Of a stretch of DNA of 64,000 nt, positions 28,563-37,600 are shown one piece after another. Both the position numbers and the translations under genes were made by a program. Position 1 is the stretch's first letter; each line of letters opens with the position of its first letter. The stretch spans positions 1 through 64,000 of the forward strand of contig CAJAIA010000003.1 in NCBI GenBank assembly GCA_903939735.1. The letters run 5' to 3'. Origin of the DNA: an uncultured Ignavibacteria bacterium. GTDB taxonomy: Bacteria > Bacteroidota > Ignavibacteria > Kapaibacteriales > Kapaibacteriaceae. The notes beneath the pieces were generated by a model. It saw nothing but the letters and a program-made list of their open reading frames with translations, searched no databases and was not told the DNA's origin.

Positions 28563-29486
28563 ATGACGAGCCTATTCGAACAACTTGCGGCGCTGCAGAC
28601 CGAGGGGATTAATCCCCGGACGGTGGCGATCGATCGTGCGTCGGCACGGGAGATCGTGGGCCTATTACACGCCGAGGACCGCTTGGTTGCCGATGCGGTG
28701 GGCGAGGTGCTGGACGATGTGGCGGCGGCCGTGGAGCTGGTGCACGCTGCATTTGTCGCGGGCGGACGTCTCATCTACATGGGCGCGGGTACGTCGGGTC
28801 GGCTGGGAGTTGTCGATGCATCTGAAATGCCCCCTACCTACGGGACGCATCCCGATATGGTGCAAGGACTTATCGCGGGCGGACAAGGCGCGATGTTTCA
28901 TGCTGTGGAAGGTGCTGAGGACCGTCCGGATCTGGCCGAGAGCGATCTACGGTCGTTACACCTGGCCCCCAACGACGTCGTGTGCGGTCTGACGGCATCG
29001 GGTCGAACGCCATACGTGGTCGGTGCGCTTGCTTATGCACGATCCGTGGGATGCCCGACGATCCTGATTAGCACCAATGCCAAGCCCCTTGTCACCACCC
29101 TTTGCCCCCATGCCGACGTATATATATGTCCGGTCGTAGGACAAGAGCCAATCACCGGGTCAACCCGGATGAAGTCGGGCACGGCGCAGAAAATGGTGCT
29201 CAATATGATTTCGACCGCCTCCATGGTGCGGATAGGGAAGACCTATGGCAACGTGATGGTTGATCTTCAACTGACCAACGCAAAACTGGTTGAACGCGCA
29301 CGCAAGATCGTCATGACCCTCGGTGGCGTCTCGTACGACGAAGCATCACGTCTGTTGGATGCGGCCGACGGGCACGTGAAAACGGCTCTCGTGATGGCTG
29401 CACATACCTGCTCACGAGAAATCGCCGCAGAACGTCTTGCAGCTGCTAATGGATTTGTACGCCTAGCAATGGAGACCACAACGTGA
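28563..29486 (+). CDS. murQ: N-acetylmuramic acid 6-phosphate etherase
   Basis: LIYMGAGTSGRLGVVDASEMPPTYGTHPDMVQGLIAGG...GLTASGRTPYVVGAL...GSTRMKSGTAQKMVLNMIST. Confidence 0.97.
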   Translation: MTSLFEQLAALQTEGINPRTVAIDRASAREIVGLLHAEDRLVADAVGEVLDDVAAAVELVHAAFVAGGRLIYMGAGTSGRLGVVDASEMPPTYGTHPDMVQGLIAGGQGAMFHAVEGAEDRPDLAESDLRSLHLAPNDVVCGLTASGRTPYVVGALAYARSVGCPTILISTNAKPLVTTLCPHADVYICPVVGQEPITGSTRMKSGTAQKMVLNMISTASMVRIGKTYGNVMVDLQLTNAKLVERARKIVMTLGGVSYDEASRLLDAADGHVKTALVMAAHTCSREIAAERLAAANGFVRLAMETTT

Positions 29487-30076
29487 CACATGCAGATTTG
29501 ATCCAACGTGCCCTCGAGCACGGAATTGACCACGCAGCATTTGTAGCGCGCGCTGAACAACGCGCTGCGTCGACAGATGCTGGCGACCCATACCTCGAGT
29601 ATCGCAAGCTCAATGTCGCACGTGTGCAGCGCCAGGCCAAAACGTACACACCATCAGATGAGATGCTCGCAGCAATGCGAGGTATCACATCGCCACAAAC
29701 ATGGGTGTGCATCACCGAGGACTGGTGTGGCGACTCCGCGCAGACCGAAGGCATTGTGGCTGCGATTGCAGCATGCAACCCGCTGGTAACCTATCGCGTG
29801 CTCGATCGCGACACGCATCCTGATGCCATGGATATGTATCTAACCAATGGGTCGCGATCCATCCCGATCGTTATCTGCTTCGATGAGCACGCCACACAGC
29901 AATGGGTGTGGGGTCCACGTCCAACCGCAGCTCTGCCCATCGTCGAACAGTGGAAGAAAGAACACAGCGTCAACAGCGAGTGGTATCCAAAGCTGCACGC
30001 ATGGTATGCGCAGCACGCACATCGTGAAGTCGAACATGACATCATTGCGCGGATGTCAGCGCACCAAGGAGCGTAA
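29483..30076 (+). CDS. Thioredoxin family protein
   Basis: [24 protein letters not shown]...[36 protein letters not shown] overlap with murQ. Confidence 0.88.
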   Translation: MTHADLIQRALEHGIDHAAFVARAEQRAASTDAGDPYLEYRKLNVARVQRQAKTYTPSDEMLAAMRGITSPQTWVCITEDWCGDSAQTEGIVAAIAACNPLVTYRVLDRDTHPDAMDMYLTNGSRSIPIVICFDEHATQQWVWGPRPTAALPIVEQWKKEHSVNSEWYPKLHAWYAQHAHREVEHDIIARMSAHQGA

Positions 30077-30078
30077 AC

Positions 30079-30717
30079 GTGGAGATTGTCCAACTCGCAA
30101 TTGATTTCATTCTCCATATCGATCAGCACTTGATCGATATCACCGCAGCATATGGCATGTGGACCTATGCCGTGCTGGCCGTGATTGTGTTTGCTGAGAC
30201 GGGGCTCGTGGTTACGCCATTCTTGCCGGGCGACTCGCTCCTATTCGCTGCCGGTGCCATCTGCGCACTCGGCACGATGAATGTCTGGGTGATGATCGTC
30301 TTGCTCATCGTAGCCGCCATCTTGGGAGATGCCGTGAATTACACCATCGGCAATCGACTCGGACCCAAGATCTTCTCGAGTACCACATCGAAGCTGCTGA
30401 ATAGGGAGCATCTCAACCGTACACATGCGTTTTACGAACGCCATGGCGGAAAGACGATCATCCTAGCGCGCTTCATGCCAATCATTCGTACGTTTGCTCC
30501 CTTCGTTGCCGGTATCGGCGCGATGCGGTACCGACAGTTTGCCGTGTATAATGTGGTTGGTGCAGTGGTCTGGGTAGCGTCGTTCTCGTTGCTCGGCTAT
30601 TACTTCGGCAATCTTGACCTCGTCCGGAAGAACTTTACGCTCGTGATCGGTGTAATCATCGTGCTGAGCGTTCTTCCCGCAGTGTGGGAGTTCCTTCGCG
30701 CGCGGAAATCTGTGTAA
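30079..30717 (+). CDS. DedA family (SNARE-associated/VTT) membrane protein
   Basis: [24 protein letters not shown]...[17 protein letters not shown]...[22 protein letters not shown]. Confidence 0.95.
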   Translation: MEIVQLAIDFILHIDQHLIDITAAYGMWTYAVLAVIVFAETGLVVTPFLPGDSLLFAAGAICALGTMNVWVMIVLLIVAAILGDAVNYTIGNRLGPKIFSSTTSKLLNREHLNRTHAFYERHGGKTIILARFMPIIRTFAPFVAGIGAMRYRQFAVYNVVGAVVWVASFSLLGYYFGNLDLVRKNFTLVIGVIIVLSVLPAVWEFLRARKSV

Positions 30718-30732
30718 GCGATAGCGTTCTTT

Positions 30733-30818
30733 GCTTGGATGGCGAAATTGGCAGACGCACGAGACTTAAAATCTCGTGTCCCGTAAGGGGCGTGCGGGTT
30801 CAAGCCCCGCTCCAAGCA
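30733..30818 (+). tRNA. tRNA-Leu(UAA)
   Basis: GCTTGGATGGCGAAATTGGCAGACGCACGAGACTTAAAATCTCGTGTCCCGTAAGGGGCGTGCGGGTTCAAGCCCCGCTCCAAGCA; anticodon loop CTTAAAA, long variable arm. Confidence 0.96.
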
Positions 30819-30845
30819 CAACATTTATATGTACGAGGGTGTGGC

Positions 30846-33800
30846 ATGACGCGTTTAACAACAACGCTGCTTCGAATTGCGCTGTGTGCATGTGCGCTCG
30901 TTGTAGCGGCGCTTCCATCGCATGCGCAGAAGCTGTTTACACGCATCCTCCCCGAGCAGAGCAACGTGAACTTCCGTCACGTCTTCGAGAAGATCAACAT
31001 CTCGAAGGACTCGCTCACACGCATTAACTCAATGGTGCCTGGCTGCGGCGTTGGTATCGGCGACATCACTGGAGATGGCAAGCCCGACATTGTTGTGTCG
31101 AGCTTTAGTGGAACAGGTTTCTATCGCAACGAAGGCAACTTCGTCTTCACCGACATTACGTCGAAGATTGGCTATCCGGAAGACTCGCTGCAGTTTACGA
31201 CGGGTGTGAACCTCGTCGACATTGATGCTGATGGCGACCTAGATGTGTTCCTTGCACGCTGGCAGAACACGTGTCGCTTCCTCATCAACAATGGTGACGG
31301 AACTTTCGTTGAACGTGCGAGTGCATACGGACTCGACCTCAAAGACGAGACCGTTCATAGCGTATTCTTCGATTACGATCGTGATGGATTGCTCGATTGC
31401 TATCTCGTTACCTACTCAAATCACTACGCGATGTCGCGGGTCAATCTGCGTCGCGATAGCGTCATTGGTGCAGAAGCTGAACGCAAACAACGCGAGCGTC
31501 TATCGATCCCAACGTTCAAGGCAGAGACTGGTAACGAGCGCAACGATAAGATGCAGAACCTGCGTGATATCAGCGCCACAGAGATGCGACACAACGGTGT
31601 GGCCGACAAGCTCTATCGCAACCTTGGCAACGGTACGTTTCGCGACGTGTCGTACAGCTCGTGGATTGATGATGATGGCATGGGACTCAGCGCAACTGTC
31701 GCTGACATCAATCTCGATGGTTGGCCCGACATCTATGTGGCAAACGATTTCAACTCGACCGACCTCGTCTACCTCAACAACGGTGATGGCACGTTCGCTG
31801 AAAGCATGATGCGCATGACACGTCGCGCATCGGTGTTCAGCATGGGCAGTGATATTGCAGACATCAACGGTGATGGACTGCCAGACATTGTGACGACTGA
31901 CATGTTGCCTGAGAATCACTTCCGTCGCATCCTCAATGCGAGTAACAGCGGCGACATGTCAATCTTTAATCCGACGTACGATTCCAATCAAGTGTCGCGC
32001 AACATGGTGCAGCTCAATCGTGGCTACAACCAGTTCTCCGATATCGGCTATATGACGAATATGGCTGCCACTGACTGGAGCTGGACATGCTTGATTCAGG
32101 ACTTCGATCTCGATGGTGTTCCTGAAGTGTTCATCGGCAATGGATACACTGCCGACATTTCGAATCAGGACTACGTTTACAACATCAACAATCAGCAGCG
32201 ACTCAACCCACCATCGATCGACTATCTGCGCGAGCCGAACTACATGTTCAAGCAGCGAACACCGCTCGATTATTACAACGTCGGCTACGATTGGGGTGTA
32301 TCAGATACGAGCACAACCTTCGGTGCTGCATGGGGCGATCTCGATGGCGATGGTGATCTCGAGCTCATCGTACCCAATATGGATTCGGTGGTGTTCATCT
32401 ATAAGAACAACGCACTCGAGCAGAAACGTGGTGGTGTGATTAGCTTCAACTTCCTTGGTGCTGGTGGCAACCGTGGTGGGCTCGGTGCGAAGGTGCGCGT
32501 GGTTGCAGGAGGTAAAGCAATCTACCGCGAGCACTGGCTTGTGCGCGGTTATCAATCATGCATGGACACGAAGATGTCCGTCGGTGTTGGTACTGCAACC
32601 ATCATCGATAGCGTGATCGTGCAGTGGCCCGATGGACCATCGCAGATTCTCACGAATCTTCCCGTGAACTCCACGCATACGCTCGCGTATGCCGATGCAT
32701 CACCGACGACATCGCCGCTGTTCCGAGGTCCGGAACCCGAGAAAGCAATATTCACCGATGCCACAACAACATCTGGCATCACGTTCTGGCATGAAGAAAA
32801 CTACTTCGACGATTTCAAGCGCTATCGCTTGATGCCAACGCGTATCTCATGGGGCGGTCCGGCCGTTGCTGTTGGCGATGTCAACAACGACGGTCTCGAC
32901 GACGTGATCTTCGGTGCACGCAAGGGTAAGAACCCCGTGACCTACATGCAAAAGACACCGGGCACGTTCGCTGTTGCCAACGTCGGACTCGATGGCGTGG
33001 ATACGACGTACGAATCACAAGCGATGCTCCTCATTGACATTGATGGCGATAAGGATCGCGATCTCGTCATTGCAGGGGGCGGTCCAGAGTTCAGCGAGGA
33101 TGCACCAGAGCGCGGACTCCGCATCTATCTCAATGATGGCAAGGGCAAGCTTGCGCGCATGCTGCAAGGCGTACCTGCGATCAGCACTAATGCCACAACA
33201 CTCAACGCCTGCGATTACGATAACGATGGCGACATCGACCTCTTCATCGGTGGTGGCGTTGAGACAGACAAGTATCCAATGCCAGCAACGAGCTACTTGC
33301 TCGATAACAACGGTAAAGGCATGTTCACGGATGTCACCATGCAGCGCATGCCAACTGTGCGCAACATGGGCATCATCCGCACTGCGCTATGGTCGGATGC
33401 CGACAATGATGGTCGCTTCGATCTTCTGCTTGCAGGTGAATGGATGCCCCTTACCGTGATGCACAACGATGGTGCAACATTTACCGATTGGACCGTGAAG
33501 GCTGGATTGAAGGAGACAACCGGTTGGTGGTATAGCGTGATGGGTGCCGACATCGACAATGATGGCGACATGGACTACATCGCCGGCAACATCGGACTCA
33601 ATACGCGTTATCGTCCAACACCTGAGCAGCCGATCGAAATGTTTGCTGCCGACTTCGATGATAACGGTAGTGTCGACCCATTGATCACGTGGTGGTACAA
33701 CGGACGTCGACACATTATTCGTGATCGTGGCAAGGTGTTCTCGCAGATGCCAACGCTGAATCGCCGGTTTAATGACTTCATCGACTTCACAATTTCTCCA

Positions 33801-34451
33801 GTCGAGACAATCATTGGCGATACTGCGTTGATGAACAGTGCCTACTACAAAGCGGCTCGCATGATGGAGTCCGTCGTACTCATCAACAACGGCAACGGCA
33901 CATTCGCCATTCGCACCCTACCGGCAGAAGCGCAGATCTCGCCCGTGTTGGGCATCGAAGCCATGGATTTGAACAACGACGCGCTCGTCGACCTCGTGCT
34001 CACCGGCAACATGTATGGGGCTGAGGATGATGTTGTGCGATATGATGCCGGCAAGGGATTGGTGCTCATGAACCAGGCCGGGACCGCATTTGCGCCCCTC
34101 ACCATCCCAGAATCCGGGTTTGTGGTCCAGTTTGATGCCAGGGGGCTTGTATCGGTTCGGAACCCGAAATCCGTACAGACCCCCGTCGTACTCATAGCTG
34201 GGGTTAACCAGCGGAATGCCATGACGTACCTTCCGACGCAGCCCACGATGAAGATCTATCCCGTTGATCCATCAAAGGTTACGTCCGGTTTGTTCTCCGT
34301 GGGAACTCGGCAGCGTAAGGTGGAGGTTTACTGCGGATCCGCCTATCGGGGTCAGTCCAGCTGTCACTTTTTTGTGCCTCCCGGATCTAGCGCAGTTACG
34401 ACGTTCTATGGCACACGGAAGATTGGTACGGCACCAATCAAAGCCAAATGA
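30846..34451 (+). CDS. Secreted VCBS/FG-GAP repeat protein with ASPIC/UnbV-type region
   Basis: Repeated DxDxDG loops (DITGDGKPDIVV, DIDADGDLDVFL, DYDRDGLLDCYL, DINLDGWPDIYV, DYDNDGDIDLFI and others); GANRGGLGAKVRVVAGGKAIYREHW...SVGVGTATIIDSVIVQWPDG. Confidence 0.92.
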   Translation: MTRLTTTLLRIALCACALVVAALPSHAQKLFTRILPEQSNVNFRHVFEKINISKDSLTRINSMVPGCGVGIGDITGDGKPDIVVSSFSGTGFYRNEGNFVFTDITSKIGYPEDSLQFTTGVNLVDIDADGDLDVFLARWQNTCRFLINNGDGTFVERASAYGLDLKDETVHSVFFDYDRDGLLDCYLVTYSNHYAMSRVNLRRDSVIGAEAERKQRERLSIPTFKAETGNERNDKMQNLRDISATEMRHNGVADKLYRNLGNGTFRDVSYSSWIDDDGMGLSATVADINLDGWPDIYVANDFNSTDLVYLNNGDGTFAESMMRMTRRASVFSMGSDIADINGDGLPDIVTTDMLPENHFRRILNASNSGDMSIFNPTYDSNQVSRNMVQLNRGYNQFSDIGYMTNMAATDWSWTCLIQDFDLDGVPEVFIGNGYTADISNQDYVYNINNQQRLNPPSIDYLREPNYMFKQRTPLDYYNVGYDWGVSDTSTTFGAAWGDLDGDGDLELIVPNMDSVVFIYKNNALEQKRGGVISFNFLGAGGNRGGLGAKVRVVAGGKAIYREHWLVRGYQSCMDTKMSVGVGTATIIDSVIVQWPDGPSQILTNLPVNSTHTLAYADASPTTSPLFRGPEPEKAIFTDATTTSGITFWHEENYFDDFKRYRLMPTRISWGGPAVAVGDVNNDGLDDVIFGARKGKNPVTYMQKTPGTFAVANVGLDGVDTTYESQAMLLIDIDGDKDRDLVIAGGGPEFSEDAPERGLRIYLNDGKGKLARMLQGVPAISTNATTLNACDYDNDGDIDLFIGGGVETDKYPMPATSYLLDNNGKGMFTDVTMQRMPTVRNMGIIRTALWSDADNDGRFDLLLAGEWMPLTVMHNDGATFTDWTVKAGLKETTGWWYSVMGADIDNDGDMDYIAGNIGLNTRYRPTPEQPIEMFAADFDDNGSVDPLITWWYNGRRHIIRDRGKVFSQMPTLNRRFNDFIDFTISPVETIIGDTALMNSAYYKAARMMESVVLINNGNGTFAIRTLPAEAQISPVLGIEAMDLNNDALVDLVLTGNMYGAEDDVVRYDAGKGLVLMNQAGTAFAPLTIPESGFVVQFDARGLVSVRNPKSVQTPVVLIAGVNQRNAMTYLPTQPTMKIYPVDPSKVTSGLFSVGTRQRKVEVYCGSAYRGQSSCHFFVPPGSSAVTTFYGTRKIGTAPIKAK

Positions 34452-34646
34452 GCACCGAAACGAAAAATGGTCGAACCTCTACTATTTTTCCCTTGCTGGA
34501 TGACAGACGAAATTCTATTTTCCGAAACATTTTCCGCTCATCGCGTGGGAGAGGACTGTCTCATCCCGCCGCTGGAGGGCTGAAAACACTCAGTGAAGCA
34601 TGACAAAAACTGCACGAATTATGTTCATTTTTAAGGTGGTTGACCT

Positions 34647-37600
34647 ATGAAGAGAATCTACTCGTTTCTCGTAGGTGTGGCTGTACTCATAGCGTCGATG
34701 GGCATCACAAGTGAAGCCCAAGCGCAATACTGTAGGCCGCAACTGATGCCTGGCTTCTGGGGCCAGGGAATTACGTTCTTCCGTTTCGGCACGTTCTCTC
34801 GGAACTCGCCGGGCACGGACTACGCGAACCAAACGGGTTATGAGTATTTCACGGGCGCAACATTGCTTGCTGCTCGCAATACTCCTATCACCACGCAGAT
34901 CACGACGAATGCCTTCGGAACGAAGGGTTATTCGATCTGGATCGACTTGGACCAAGACGGTATCTTCACAACAGCTGAGCGCGTGCTCTGTGTTGTGGAC
35001 TACTCGTTCAGTCCTCAGGCCTACACCACAACGCTTACGATCCCATGTACAGCACGTACGGGCGTAACGCGTATGCGCGTGTTCTTCATGACCAACCAGG
35101 GTACATGCCCAGCTGATCCTTGCGTCTTCCCTGGATTCGTTCAGGGCGAGTGCGAAGACTATAACGTAGAAATCATGGGCGACTTTGTTTCGTCCTTCCC
35201 GAACGATGCTCCAGACGCTTCAGCGATCCTTCCACGTGGCAACACGTATGATGGATCGGCAGCTGACCGTCCAAAGCCAAGCATGACACTTCGTGCTGGT
35301 AGCGCTGGTCAGAACTTCACCCTGAAGTACCGCATCTTTGGTCCGCTCCCACTCACAGATACTGTGTATCGCGCAGATTGGACAGCGACAGCTCCAACGA
35401 CGGGTACCTTCCCAATGAACGTTGTGTCGTCGCCATCAACAGCAACGGGTTCAGCCGCTGGTCCTGGCGCATCACTTGTAACAGCTAACATGATCGGTGG
35501 TGAGTACACACTTCTTGTTGAAACAGTAGGTGGAGCATCTTCGTGCGCCAACGTGTGGGCACGTGGTTTCACAATTGCTGTGAACAAGGACATCTCTACG
35601 CGCCTCATCCGCTCACCGCAGGATAACTCGCAGCCACGTCGCTTCAAGTATCCAAATACAACACCGATTCCTGTTGAAGCCGTGTTCCAAAACACAGGTC
35701 TCGACACGGTTAAGAGCTTCATCGGTCGTGTGACGATCACAGGACCAAATGGTGCAACGGCATTCTCGGATGAAGTAACTGTGAACGACGTCCTTCCTCC
35801 AGGTGCACGTCTCACACAAGCGTTCGAGAACTTTGTACCGTTCGGTGGTGGCCACCCTGTTGGTATCTATCGCACAGTATTCTGCGCAGAACTCACAAAT
35901 CCATTCCCAGACGAAAACACGTTCAACGACTGTTTGCCACGTCCGGGTCAGGCCGCCTTCAACTTCGAAGTTGGCTACAACGAAGAACCAGCTGTTAGCT
36001 CGGTCACTGTACCAGGTGCAACGCAGGTTCTCTTTGCGAACCGTTCATTCCGTCCAGAAGGCATCTTCGAGAACAATGGTATCCAGGATCTCTCGAATGT
36101 TCCAGTTCGCCTGATCATTACACGCCTGCGCGACAACGCTCAGGTGTACAATCAAACAGGAATCGTACCGGACATTGCTGCTGGTCAGTTCAACAAGGCT
36201 ATCTATACGTTCCCAGCGTTCACACCAACTGAAGGTGGCGATTATCGCTTCTGCTTCCGTTCGGAGTACCCTGGCGATCCAGTTCTTACGAACAACGAAA
36301 TCTGTGTTGTGAAGACGATCGATGCCAACCTTGCTGGCGTCTACACAATCGGCACAACACGTCCAGGCCCACGCAATTACCTTACGATCACAGATGCTCT
36401 CAATGATCTGTACCTCAAGGGACTGTCGGGCGCTGTGACATTCGAATTCACAGATGCATCGTACACACAAACAGCTGTTGGTGTAAACACGCCAGCGATC
36501 GACCTGTCATCACGCATCATTGGTGTGAGCGACAAGAACACGATCACATTCAAGCCAACACTTGAGCGTTCGATCAACAAGGGTGCTGTGACGATCAACA
36601 TGAATGCTGAATCTGGTATCGGCGTCCTGTTCGGTCAGAACATCAGCCCATCGAACCAGAACGCTATCCAGCGTCAGACGTACTTCTCGAATGCACAGAA
36701 TGCAAACTCGGGTGGTTACATCACGTTCGACGGTGGTGCACAGAAGTCGCTGCGCTTTGCAATCCGCAAGACAGCAGTTCCAAACTTCCCGTCACCATTC
36801 TCGTCGGTGTTCTACCTCTCATCGGGTTCATCGAACATCAACGTTCGCAACTGTATCATCAACAACGTTGATGGTGCTACACCTTCGTATGCCACGTCGC
36901 TTCCGCAGGTGCAGTTCAACTCAGGTTCGAACCAGTTCCGCTTCGAAGGCAACACACGCAACAACAGCATCAGCTACACAGCTGGTATCACACAGCGTGA
37001 CACGATCAACCCAGACAACTTGGGTAACCTCGATACGCTGATCAACACGAACAACAAGTTCGTGAACAACGAAATCAGTGGCTTCGGCTACGGTATCGTA
37101 TCGATCGGTATCGGTTCACTCATCAAGGCTGGTATTAACGACTTCCGTGCGTTCTACAACGTAGGCACAGAAATCGACAACAACTTGATCTTCAACGTTC
37201 GTCGTGCCGGTGTGTTTGCAGCCTATGAAGACGGCGTACGCATCACACGTAACCGCATCTACAATGTTGGCGCATCAACGGGCGGTGCAGAGAATGATGT
37301 TGCTGGTATCATCGCCGGTGGCGAGCAGCGTTACAACAACATGAATCTGTTCATTGCACAAAACGAAATCAGCGGCGTACGTGGTAACACGTGGTCACGC
37401 GGTGTCGTTGTTGAGCAGTGCCGCAACGACTATCAGTCGATCAACGGTGCAGATAAGGGCTTCGGTCCACGCACACAGGCAAGCACTGTGAGCTTCCCGA
37501 ACAAGGCAGAGCGTACATATGTAACAAGCAACGCTATCTGGGGCTTGTCACGTAACGCAGCTGCGACAAGCATGGCTGGTGTTCACCTCTGGACACGTCG

